A stretch of 20,020 nucleotides of DNA from Pseudomonadota bacterium (GTDB lineage: Bacteria > Pseudomonadota > Alphaproteobacteria > Rhizobiales > Kaistiaceae): contig JAEWAD010000492.1 of assembly GCA_023391905.1 (NCBI GenBank), forward strand, positions 1 through 20,020, given 5' to 3'. Positions 1 to 11,465 of this stretch are shown in pieces. The notes below the pieces were generated by a model. The model did no database searches and was not told the origin of the DNA. It saw nothing but the letters and a program-made list of their open reading frames with translations. How positions within the stretch are numbered: position 1 is the first letter of the stretch; every line of letters begins with the position of its first letter. A program made the translations under genes and the position numbers.

Positions 1-1
1 G

Positions 2-54
2 TCCGGTCCGGGCGACGCTCAGGCGGCCGTCACGGCCGCGGGTTCAGGACCGGA
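2..54. other. Nested inverted repeat just downstream of zwf
   Basis: An outer 8-bp perfect inverted repeat (TCCGGTCC at 2-9, GGACCGGA at 47-54) encloses an inner 7-bp hairpin (GCGGCCG at 23-29, loop TCA, CGGCCGC at 33-39). It begins 6 bp after the zwf stop codon, reading in the zwf direction. There is no T-run, so it is not a canonical intrinsic terminator. It may be an mRNA 3' end or processing structure, or a spacer hairpin before the next gene of a zwf operon beyond the window edge. Confidence 0.4.
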
Positions 55-59
55 GGCGC

Positions 60-1541
60 TCAGGCACCCTCTTCGTGCCAGGTGCGACCGTCGCGCTCGA
101 TCAGGGCGATCGAGGAAGACGGGCCCCAGGTGCCGGCCGTGTAGGTCTTGGGCGCCTCGCGCGAGGCGGCCCAGCCGTCGAGGATCGGATCGATCCACTG
201 CCACGCCGCCTCGACCTCGTCGCGGCGCATGAACAGCGTGGCGTTGCCGCGGATCACGTCCATGATCAGCCGCTCATACGCCTCGGGGCTGCGCACCTTG
301 AAGGTCTGGGCGAAGCTCATGTCGAGCGGCACGTGACGCAGCCGCATGCCGCCGGGGCCCGGGTCCTTGATCATCAGCCACAGCCGCACGCCCTCGTCCG
401 GCTGCAGCCGCATGATCAGCTGGTTCGAGGCGAGCTGGCCGACGCTGTCACCGAAGATCGAGTGCGGGATCGCCTTGAAGTTGACGACGATTTCGGAAAG
501 CCGCGTCGGCAGGCGCTTGCCGGTGCGGATGTAGAACGGCACGCCGGCCCAGCGCCAGTTCTCGATCTCCGCCTTGATCGCCACGAAGGTCTCGGTGGTG
601 GAATCGTCGCGGCCGAGCTCCTCCAGATAGCCCGGCACCGGACCGCCGGCCGAGGCGCCGGCCTTGTACTGGCCGCGGACGGTGACGTTGTCGACGTCGC
701 CGTCGACGATCGGCTTCAGCGCGCGCAGCACCTTCAGCTTCTCGTCGCGCAGCGCGTCGGCGTCGAAGCGGCCCGGCGGCTCCATCGCGACGAGGCAGAG
801 CAGCTGCAGGATGTGGTTCTGCACCATGTCGCGCAGCGCGCCGGCGGTGTCGTAATAGCCGGCACGGCCTTCGACGCCGAGGCTTTCGGCGACCGTGATC
901 TGCACGTTGTCGATGTGGTTGGCGTTCCAGATCGGCTCGAACAGCGCGTTGGCGAAGCGCAGCGCCATCAGGTTCTGCACCGTCTCCTTACCGAGGTAAT
1001 GATCGATGCGGTAGATCTGGCTTTCCTTGAACACCTTGCCGATCGAATCGTTCAGCGCGTTGGCGGAGGCGAGGCTCTTGCCGATCGGCTTCTCGATGAT
1101 CACGCGGGTGTTCGGCGTAATCAGGTCATGCGCGCCGAGGCCTTCGCAGATGATGCCGAACAGATCGGGCGCCACGGCGAGATAGAAGGCGCGGATGCGG
1201 TCCTTGCCATCCTTCAGCGCCTTGGCGAGCTCGGGCCAGCCAGCCTTCTCGGCGGTGGCGTCGATCGCAACATAGGAAATGCGCTGCAGGAAGGAGGCGA
1301 CCATCTCGGGTTCGCGCTCGTCGGCCGGTACGAACTTCTCCAGCGCCGCTTCGGTCAGCTTCTGGTAGGCCTCATCGCTCATGGGGCGGCGCGAGGCGCC
1401 GATGATGCGCGCGAGCGGGGGGATCTGACCATCGCGATGGCGATGGTAGAGCGCCGGCATGAGCTTGCGGTAGGCGAGATCGCCCGTGGCGCCGAAGACG
1501 ACGAGATCAAAGGGGTCGACGGCGATGATACGACTGGTCAT
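60..1541 (-). CDS. zwf: Glucose-6-phosphate 1-dehydrogenase
   Basis: Cytoplasmic enzyme oxidising glucose 6-phosphate to 6-phosphogluconolactone with NAD(P)+, the entry step of the Entner-Doudoroff and pentose phosphate routes. The 493-residue protein has the usual family length. The N-terminal dinucleotide fold carries GATGDL (17-22). EKPIG lies at 150-154. The active-site signature RIDHYLGKE lies at 178-186, with D180 and H181, and H243 in QNHILQLL matches the catalytic histidine of the Asp-His dyad known from the Leuconostoc enzyme. The ATG start has GAGGG 5 bases upstream. In many rhizobia zwf heads a zwf-pgl-edd cluster near the agl genes; pgl and edd would lie beyond position 1 on this strand. 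It is divergent from the lactonase gene at 1739. Intact, with no oddities seen. Confidence 0.97.
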   Translation of the reverse strand: MTSRIIAVDPFDLVVFGATGDLAYRKLMPALYHRHRDGQIPPLARIIGASRRPMSDEAYQKLTEAALEKFVPADEREPEMVASFLQRISYVAIDATAEKAGWPELAKALKDGKDRIRAFYLAVAPDLFGIICEGLGAHDLITPNTRVIIEKPIGKSLASANALNDSIGKVFKESQIYRIDHYLGKETVQNLMALRFANALFEPIWNANHIDNVQITVAESLGVEGRAGYYDTAGALRDMVQNHILQLLCLVAMEPPGRFDADALRDEKLKVLRALKPIVDGDVDNVTVRGQYKAGASAGGPVPGYLEELGRDDSTTETFVAIKAEIENWRWAGVPFYIRTGKRLPTRLSEIVVNFKAIPHSIFGDSVGQLASNQLIMRLQPDEGVRLWLMIKDPGPGGMRLRHVPLDMSFAQTFKVRSPEAYERLIMDVIRGNATLFMRRDEVEAAWQWIDPILDGWAASREAPKTYTAGTWGPSSSIALIERDGRTWHEEGA

Positions 1542-1738
1542 GAAATCCCTCTTTCCGGTGTCAGCCGGACCTCCACTGGTCTGCGTTGTGTCCTAATCCA
1601 GTCCGCGTCATAAGTTGAGGGAAAAAATTAGAGCATCAAAATTAAATCCGCACGACAAGATTCGCGTGTGAACGCGAAGGACGCACGCTAAGCGAAATCA
1701 GCCATCGGGACGAGCCCCGAAGGGAGCGAGAGGAAAAC
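1542..1738. promoter_or_regulatory. Divergent zwf / lactonase promoter region with a 7-bp palindrome
   Basis: This 197-bp region separates two divergent genes and must hold both promoters. Positions 1610-1650 are distinctly AT-rich against the GC-rich surroundings. TTGAGG (1615-1620) is a possible -35 for the rightward gene, but I see no convincing -10. A perfect inverted repeat TTCGCGT-GTGA-ACGCGAA lies at 1661-1678, 60 bp before the lactonase start, and could be a regulator site or a leader hairpin. Neither promoter is assigned firmly. Confidence 0.4.
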
Positions 1739-2641
1739 ATGCACATGACCGATCCAGTTTGCGTTGTACCGGCCGGCGATCGCTGTGGCGAAGGCGTTCT
1801 CTGGAATGCCGCCGAGCAGGCCGTCTACTGGACCGACATCAACCGCTATCTGGTCCATCGCTACGATCCGCGCACCGGCGCGACGCATCACTGGATCTTC
1901 GACGAGCCGGTGACGACGCTGGGCCTGACCGACCGCGCTGGCACGCTGATCGCGGCACTCGGCTCCAAGGTCATCCTGTGGCAGCCAGAAAGCGACACCC
2001 GCACCGATTTCGCGGCGCCCGAGCCGAACTGGCCGCGCGTCCGCTCCAATGACGGCCGGCCCGATCCGTTCGGCAACCTCGTCCTCGGCACGATGTTCAA
2101 CAACGTGGCCCCGGACGGCTCCGGCGTCGACATCACCGACAACCAGGCCGGCACTCTGTATCGGGTCGACGGCAAGGGCGGCGTGACCACGATCAAGTCG
2201 GCGATCGGCATCACCAACACCATGTGCTGGGACGTCGCGCGCAAGCGCTTCTACACCGGCGACACGATGAAGAACGAGATCTGGCAGTTCGACTACGATC
2301 CCGCGACCGGCGCCGTGTCGAACGACCGTCCCTGGTTCTCCGGCTTCGACCGTGGCTCGCCGGACGGCTCGCAGATCGACAGCGAGGGCCATGTTTGGAA
2401 CTGCCGCTACCATGGCGGCTGCGTCGTCCGCGTCTCGCCCGAGGGCAAGGTCGCCGGCATCCTCGACATGCCGGTCTCGAACATCACCAACTGCACCTTC
2501 GGCGGCCCGGACCTGAAGACGCTCTTCATCACCACGGCACAGGGCGGCGACGGCCCGCTCGAGCGGCTGGCCGGTGGCCTGTTCGCGGTCCAGAGCGACG
2601 TGCCCGGCGTGGCGGAGAACGTGTTCCGGCTCGATCGCTAG
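1739..2641 (+). CDS. SMP-30/gluconolactonase-family sugar lactonase
   Basis: Predicted six-bladed beta-propeller lactonase hydrolysing a sugar-derived aldonolactone (gluconolactone, galactonolactone or similar) to the acid. The metal and substrate residues of the SMP-30 family are visible in order: E18 in GEGVLW, N104-D105 in RSNDGR, N160 in GITNTMCW and D209 in SPDGSQID, followed by the family motif DSEGHVWNCRYHGG. The 300-residue length is typical. No signal peptide is seen, so it is probably cytoplasmic. GAGAGGA (1728-1734) precedes two possible ATGs, 1739 and 1745; I use the first, and the second would shorten the protein by two residues. It is divergent from zwf and 72 bp ahead of the VOC gene. 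Substrate cannot be told from sequence. The dgoK and dgoA genes 9 kb away make a hexonolactone likely. Confidence 0.85.
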   Translation: MHMTDPVCVVPAGDRCGEGVLWNAAEQAVYWTDINRYLVHRYDPRTGATHHWIFDEPVTTLGLTDRAGTLIAALGSKVILWQPESDTRTDFAAPEPNWPRVRSNDGRPDPFGNLVLGTMFNNVAPDGSGVDITDNQAGTLYRVDGKGGVTTIKSAIGITNTMCWDVARKRFYTGDTMKNEIWQFDYDPATGAVSNDRPWFSGFDRGSPDGSQIDSEGHVWNCRYHGGCVVRVSPEGKVAGILDMPVSNITNCTFGGPDLKTLFITTAQGGDGPLERLAGGLFAVQSDVPGVAENVFRLDR

Positions 2642-2713
2642 GGCTTCCGGACCGCGACCGGTTCCTGCGTTGCGGCGCGAACAGCGCCGCGACGCCCATA
2701 CAAGCGAGGGCTC

Positions 2714-3094
2714 ATGCGCATCGTCGACATCGATCACGTCCAGCTTGCCATGCCCGAGGGCCGCGAAGACGACGCCCGCCACTTCTATGGCACGGTGCTG
2801 GACCTGCCCGAGCTGGCCAAGCCGGCCAATCTCGCCAGGCGCGGCGGCGTCTGGTTCCAGGCCGGCCCGCGCCAGCTTCATCTCGGCGTCGAGGCGGAAT
2901 TTCGTCCTGCCCGAAAGGCCCACCCGGCCTTCCGGGTCGATGATCTCGGGGCGTTGCGCGAACGACTGCTTGCCAACGGCTATGCCCCCAACGAGGATGA
3001 GCCGCTCGCCGGCTATGACCGCTTCTACGCCAGCGACCCGTTCGGCAACCGACCGGAATTTCTCGAGCCCGCCGGCGAGGTCGACAGGGGCTAG
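2714..3094 (+). CDS. VOC-fold (glyoxalase/bleomycin resistance) family protein
   Basis: A 126-residue single-module vicinal oxygen chelate protein. Two beta-alpha-beta-beta-beta repeats can be traced: the first opens with IDHVQLAM, the second with HPAFRVDDLGALRERL and ends DPFGNRPEFLEP. Likely metal ligands are H8, H56 in LHLGVE and E115 in RPEFLEP, so a metal-dependent enzyme is plausible. Family members include glyoxalase I, dioxygenases and antibiotic-binding proteins, and I cannot choose among them. Start is ATG with GAGGG only 3 bases upstream. It sits 72 bp after the lactonase on the same strand with no terminator seen between, so co-transcription is likely and a role in sugar or aldehyde metabolism is possible. 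Confidence 0.8.
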   Translation: MRIVDIDHVQLAMPEGREDDARHFYGTVLDLPELAKPANLARRGGVWFQAGPRQLHLGVEAEFRPARKAHPAFRVDDLGALRERLLANGYAPNEDEPLAGYDRFYASDPFGNRPEFLEPAGEVDRG

Positions 3095-3247
3095 CGGCAC
3101 AGGCCCTGCGGTCCTGCCGATCGGAGCGAAATGGGCGGATACACCTCCGCCACGACAGGCAGATTACGCAACGTCATGTTTCGCGTAGAGTGGCGCCGGA
3201 TCGCCGCCCGGCGCGGCGCTCTTCACGTTCCTGACGGGAGAGATCGC

Positions 3248-3820
3248 ATGTCGACCATCCGCCTGCCCCGCCTTCGCAGCGTCGCGCCCGCCGGCGCGGC
3301 GGCATTTGCCGCCCTCCTCGCCTTCGGCCTGCCGAACGGCGCGCTCGCCCAGACGCCGACCAAAGCGCAGCAATCGGCGATCCGCTCCGCCTGCCTAGAC
3401 GACTACCGCAGCTATTGCGCCAGCGTGCCGCCCGGCGGCCAGGCCTCGCTCGCCTGCCTGCAACAGAACGCCGCCAAGCTCTCCGATGCCTGCCGCAGTG
3501 CCGTGCAGGCCGTGGGCGGCGCTGCGGCGGCGCCGTCTGACGCTCCGGCGCCTGCCCCGACGGACGGCAAACCGGCCGCGAATGGCACGAAGAGCACGGC
3601 CGCCCCGGCCACCAAGGCCGCGCCCGCCGCTCCGGCGCCGGCCGCCGCGCTGACGCCACGCCAGGAGCTGGCACTGGTTCGCCAGTCCTGTGCCCGCGAC
3701 GTGCGCACGCATTGCCGCGGCGTGCCGATCGGCGGCGGCAACGTCGTCGCCTGCCTGAAGGAAAACGCGGCGTCGCTATCGAGCCGCTGCCAGAGCGCGC
3801 TGGCGCCGTTCGCCCGCTGA
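3248..3820 (+). CDS. Secreted protein with two Cys-rich (GLG1-like) repeats
   Basis: A 190-residue protein. The ATG at 3248 is chosen because GGGAGAGA (3236-3243) precedes it and a typical signal peptide follows (basic MSTIRLPRLR, hydrophobic core, ALA before Q35). The frame is open back to 3131 but without such signals. The mature part has two copies of a four-Cys module: C49, C57, C70, C82 and C148, C156, C169, C181. Spacing is 8, 13 and 12 in both copies, with shared GG, CL(Q/K)xN and LSxxC positions. An Ala/Pro-rich flexible linker (about 90-135) joins them. The pattern resembles the cysteine-rich GLG1 repeat family found in small periplasmic proteins of alphaproteobacteria. Probably periplasmic and disulfide-bonded; function unknown. 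It faces the agl operon tail to tail. Confidence 0.85.
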   Translation: MSTIRLPRLRSVAPAGAAAFAALLAFGLPNGALAQTPTKAQQSAIRSACLDDYRSYCASVPPGGQASLACLQQNAAKLSDACRSAVQAVGGAAAAPSDAPAPAPTDGKPAANGTKSTAAPATKAAPAAPAPAAALTPRQELALVRQSCARDVRTHCRGVPIGGGNVVACLKENAASLSSRCQSALAPFAR

Positions 3821-3838
3821 ATTGCGCGCGCAAGGTTC

Positions 3839-3886
3839 GGGGATGCAATGGCCGCATCCCCCGCCTCCGCCGCGCGATCGCGGCGG
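3839..3886. terminator. Two hairpins between convergent genes
   Basis: Between the stops of the Cys-repeat gene (3820) and aglK (3918) lie GGGGATGC-AATGGCC-GCATCCCC (3839-3861) and CCGCCGCG-CGAT-CGCGGCGG (3867-3886), both perfect 8-bp stems. Their position between converging genes suggests a bidirectional termination or mRNA-end region. T-runs are absent, so they are not textbook intrinsic terminators. Confidence 0.5.
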
Positions 3887-3917
3887 CGGGACAGATGGCG
3901 GCTTGCCCTCCCCGACC

Positions 3918-5006
<1,089 letters not shown>

Positions 5007-5035
5007 GTCTGTTTCCTTCCCGTGCCTTTGTCTTG

Positions 5036-6703
<1,668 letters not shown>

Positions 6704-6706
6704 CGA

Positions 6707-7536
<830 letters not shown>

Positions 7537-7537
<1 letters not shown>

Positions 7538-8505
7538 TATCGGCCTCCGTCGAAATTGACCCGTCCGACGACGATGTAGACCACCGTGATCACCGCCAGG
7601 ATCAGGAACAGGAAGGTCGCGGCGGCCGAGCCATAGGCGAACTTGTCGAAATCGAACAGGTTCTCGCGGGCATAGACCGACATCGTCTTGGTCTGGGAAT
7701 TGTTCGGCGTCAGGACGTAGATCAGGTCGAAGATCCGGAGCGCATCGAGCATGCGGAAGATCACGGCGACCATCAGGGCCGGTTTGATCAGCGGCAGCGT
7801 CACCTTGAAGAACACCTTGACCGGATGCACGCCATCGATCTTGGCGGCCTCGTAGATATCGCCGGGCACCATCTGCAGGCCAGCAAGGATCAGAAGCGCC
7901 ATGAAGGGCGTCGTCTTCCAGACGTCCACGAGCAGAACCGCGGCCATCGCCGTATCGGGATTGGCGGTCCAGGCGATCTTGCTCGAGATGATGCCGAGAT
8001 TCATCAGGATGTCGTTGATGATGCCGAACTGGTCGTTCAGCATCCAGCTCCACATCTTGGCGGAGACAACGGTCGGGATTGCCCAGGGGATCAGGATGGC
8101 GGCGCGGACGATGCCACGGCCGCGGAATTCGGCGTTCAAAACCAGCGCGACGATGGTGCCGAAGATCGTCTCGAGCGTCACCGAGATGATGGTGAAGCGG
8201 ACGGTGTTCCAGACGGCGCGCCACCAGATCGGATCGACCAGCAGGCCATCATAGATCACCCGGCCGCTCTTCAGCGTCGTCACCGAGAGATAGTTCTCGA
8301 AGCCGATCCACTGCGCCGCCTCGATGTTCGACAGCGATGCGTCGGTGAAGGAAAAATAGATGCTTCGGACCAGCGGCCAGCCTGCGACGAGCGCGAGCAC
8401 GGCCAGCATCGGGGCCAGAAAGATCCAGGCCGAGCGGATCCGCTGGCGCATCAGATCCGATCGCATCCCCTCGACCGGCGCGGCAATAGTCTCTGCGACC
8501 GCCAT
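7537..8505 (-). CDS. aglF: Alpha-glucoside ABC transporter permease (MalF type)
   Basis: Inner-membrane permease of 322 residues. The first membrane segment is AWIFLAPMLAVLALVAGWPLV (26-46), followed by a periplasmic stretch and about five more segments; the EAA loop is EAAKIDGVHPVKV (219-231). I chose ATG 8505, preceded by GAGAGACGAG. The frame opens back to a GTG at 8583 that has no ribosome site and would add 26 Pro/Gly/Ala-rich residues. It lies 132 bp after aglE, a gap that contains a strong hairpin, and overlaps aglG by one base. The shorter start is likely but not certain. Confidence 0.9.
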
Positions 8506-8595
8506 GTTCTCGTCTCTCGCTGCTGGGCCCGGCACCTGGCCGGAACTCAAGAACGGCGCGGCGGATCCGGACGGACCCGTCACGCCGAGGCGAAA

Positions 8596-8628
8596 GGGCC
8601 GGCCGGATCGAGATGACCCGGCCGGCCC
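8596..8628 (-). terminator. Perfect GC hairpin after aglE (partial terminator or mRNA stabiliser)
   Basis: GGGCCGGCCGG (8596-8606) and CCGGCCGGCCC (8618-8628) form a perfect 11-bp all-GC stem with an 11-base loop. Read on the minus strand it begins 9 bp after the aglE stop and is followed by TTTCG. The short T-run suggests partial termination. A known parallel is the palindromic element after malE in enteric bacteria, which raises binding-protein mRNA over permease mRNA. Confidence 0.7.
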
Positions 8629-8637
8629 GTTCAGAGC

Positions 8638-9906
<1,269 letters not shown>

Positions 9907-10025
9907 TGCTGGAACCTCCCTGAGACACTGTCCACGACGGAAGGCCCGCGGCCCGACGCAGCACGCCGAACCCTGGTCCCTCCGCTCTCACCAAGCGCCG
10001 GCGCGATATTCAAACCGCCGCACCT

Positions 10026-10043
10026 CCTCAAAGCGCTTTGAGG
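10026..10043. promoter_or_regulatory. Operator O1 for LacI-type regulator (AglR)
   Basis: CCTCAAAGCGCTTTGAGG is a perfect 18-bp palindrome with the central CG step typical of LacI-family operators. It lies 4 bp downstream of the aglE -10 box and so covers the likely transcription start, an ideal repressor position. A second copy of the core lies in front of aglR. Assignment to AglR is inference from adjacency. Confidence 0.85.
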
Positions 10044-10047
10044 CTTA

Positions 10048-10076
10048 ATCAAACCGGCAAGCCGTCCGCCTGTCAA
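10048..10076 (-). promoter_or_regulatory. aglE operon promoter, sigma70 type
   Basis: On the minus strand TTGACA (complement of 10071-10076), a perfect -35, is followed after 17 bases by TTTGAT (complement of 10048-10053), a 4 of 6 match to the -10. Operator O1 begins 4 bp beyond the -10. The aglE start lies about 140 bp downstream. Confidence 0.75.
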
Positions 10077-10250
10077 CCCCGCCGCAGCAGGCGCCCCTGT
10101 GCGTCGCAACAAACTCGACCTTGAAAATCATATGATAAATCAGGGTACTTGCTTGACCCTGCGCGAGGATTCCGCGAAAGCAGGCCTTGCCGCATCGCAG
10201 CAGCATCGGCACCGGCGCCCCGCCGGCCCGCGAGATGCTTGCACGACCGG

Positions 10251-10266
10251 TTGAAAGCGCTTTGAA
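10251..10266. promoter_or_regulatory. Operator O2 in front of aglR
   Basis: TTGAAAGCGCTTTGAA contains the perfect 10-bp core AAAGCGCTTT, with the outermost two pairs also symmetric and one mismatched pair between. It ends 25 bp before the aglR ATG and has the same core as O1. The position suggests autoregulation of aglR. The centres of O1 and O2 are 224 bp apart, so looping is possible. Confidence 0.8.
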
Positions 10267-10291
10267 TACGTCGCGGGAGGACCTGCGTTTC

Positions 10292-11317
10292 ATGAGGCTG
10301 AAGGAACTGGCGTCGCATCTCGGCCTGTCGCAGACGACGGTGAGCCGGGCGCTGAACGGATATCCGGAGGTGAACGCCGAGACGCGCCAGCGCGTGCTCG
10401 ACGCCGCGCGCCGCTACGACTATCGCCCCAACGCCAGTGCCAGGCGTCTCGCCACAGGACGCGCCGGCGCCATCGGCATCGTCCTGCCGACCGACCGCAA
10501 CATGCTGCTCGACCCGCATTATGTCGAGTTCCAGGCGGGCCTCGGCGAGAGGCTGATGAAGGACGAGATCGACATCGTGCTGTCGCCGTCGCGCTCCGGC
10601 GACGAGATGGCCACCTATCGCCGCATGGCGATCAGCTCGCGCGTCGATGCGGTCATCCTGTCGAGCCCTTCCGTCGACGATCCGCGCGTCGCCCTTTTGA
10701 CCGAACTGGGCCTGCCCTTCGTCGTGCACGGGCGGACCAACAGCCCGCTCGACTATGCCTGGCTCGACATCGACAATGAAGGCGCCTTCCGCCATGCGGC
10801 GAAGCACCTGCTCGATCTCGGCCACCGACGCATCGGCCTGATCAATGGCGAGACTCGCAACAATTTCGCGCTCGAACGCGACCGCGGCTTCCGCGCCGCC
10901 CTGGCCGCGCACGGCGTCGCCGTGGACGAGCGCCTGGTCGCCGAAGGCATCATGACCGACGAGACGGGCTACCGGCTCACGGCCCGCTTTCTGGCCGAGC
11001 GGCCACGCCCCACCGCGCTCCTCGTCTCGTCCATGATGATGTCGCTCGGCGCGTTGCGCGCCATCCGCGCGGCCGGGCTCGAGCTCGGCCGCGACATCTC
11101 GATGATCGCGCATGACGACGTCATCCCCTTCCTCAACCCCGACGCCATGGTGCCCACGCTCTCGACGACACGCTCGTCGATCCGGGCCGCCGGAACGCGC
11201 GTGGCGGAACTGCTGATGGAACTCGTCGCCGGGGATCGCGCTCCGGCGAGCATCCACGAACTCTGGCCGGTGGATCTCGTCATCCGCGCCTCAACAGGCC
11301 CCGCGCCGCGAAGCTGA
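10292..11317 (+). CDS. aglR: LacI-family regulator of alpha-glucoside genes
   Basis: DNA-binding repressor of 341 residues. The N-terminal helix-turn-helix MRLKELASHLGLSQTTVSRAL is followed by NGYPEVNAETRQRV and a hinge region YRPNASARRLATG, then a periplasmic-binding-protein-like sensor domain starting AIGIVLP (about 60). The ATG at 10292 is chosen because LacI proteins begin right at this helix. GGGAGG lies 11 bases upstream, a rather long spacing. Upstream in-frame starts would add residues overlapping operator O2. It is divergent from aglEFGAK and followed by dgoK after 148 bp. It probably binds the AAAGCGCTTT sites and is released by an alpha-glucoside. The effector is inferred. Confidence 0.92.
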   Translation: MRLKELASHLGLSQTTVSRALNGYPEVNAETRQRVLDAARRYDYRPNASARRLATGRAGAIGIVLPTDRNMLLDPHYVEFQAGLGERLMKDEIDIVLSPSRSGDEMATYRRMAISSRVDAVILSSPSVDDPRVALLTELGLPFVVHGRTNSPLDYAWLDIDNEGAFRHAAKHLLDLGHRRIGLINGETRNNFALERDRGFRAALAAHGVAVDERLVAEGIMTDETGYRLTARFLAERPRPTALLVSSMMMSLGALRAIRAAGLELGRDISMIAHDDVIPFLNPDAMVPTLSTTRSSIRAAGTRVAELLMELVAGDRAPASIHELWPVDLVIRASTGPAPRS

Positions 11318-11345
11318 GCCCGCGCGGCCACTGGTGATCGCCTGC

Positions 11346-11365
11346 GTAGCCGGTTGTCCGGCTGC
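11346..11365 (+). terminator. Possible weak terminator hairpin after aglR
   Basis: AGCCGG-TTGT-CCGGCT (11348-11363) is a perfect 6-bp stem extended by a wobble and a G-C pair, 28 bp after the aglR stop. TTTT follows only 8 bases later (within CCGTTTTG), so termination, if any, is probably partial. A TTGACA at 11395-11400 without a good -10 could belong to a separate dgoK promoter. Confidence 0.35.
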
Positions 11366-11465
11366 CAGACCGTTTTGTCGCGCCGTCGCGCGCCTTGACA
11401 GCGCCGCCCGATCATCGAACAACCATTCCATATCCACCGTCGCTAGAACCAACGGACCGAGAAGA

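Larger units (their letters stand above)
9907..10291. promoter_or_regulatory. aglE-aglR divergent control region
   Basis: A 385-bp stretch without a gene. It holds the aglE promoter (10048-10076), two AAAGCGCTTT operators (10026-10043 and 10251-10266) and an AT-rich patch at 10120-10140 with the perfect palindrome ATCATATGAT (10127-10136). TATGAT (10131-10136) could be a -10 for aglR, but the matching -35 position (AACAAA) is poor, so the aglR promoter is unresolved. The open frames crossing this region lack ribosome sites and family features. Confidence 0.75.

Noticed and set aside
75..1613. Long plus-strand open frame (512 codons) opposite zwf
   Set aside because: Its translation is Arg/Ala/Asp/His-rich with no recognisable domain, and it lies fully antisense to a clear zwf. 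High GC makes such frames common.
1688..3100. 470-codon minus-strand open frame opposite the lactonase and VOC genes
   Set aside because: Spans two well-supported genes antisense, with biased composition and no motifs.
3131..3247. N-terminal extension of the Cys-repeat protein
   Set aside because: The frame is open, but the ribosome site and signal peptide both point to ATG 3248. A small GGCGGA/TCCGCC hairpin lies at the start of this stretch.
10073..11257. 394-codon minus-strand open frame opposite aglR
   Set aside because: Antisense to a clear LacI regulator and runs through the agl control region; no family features.
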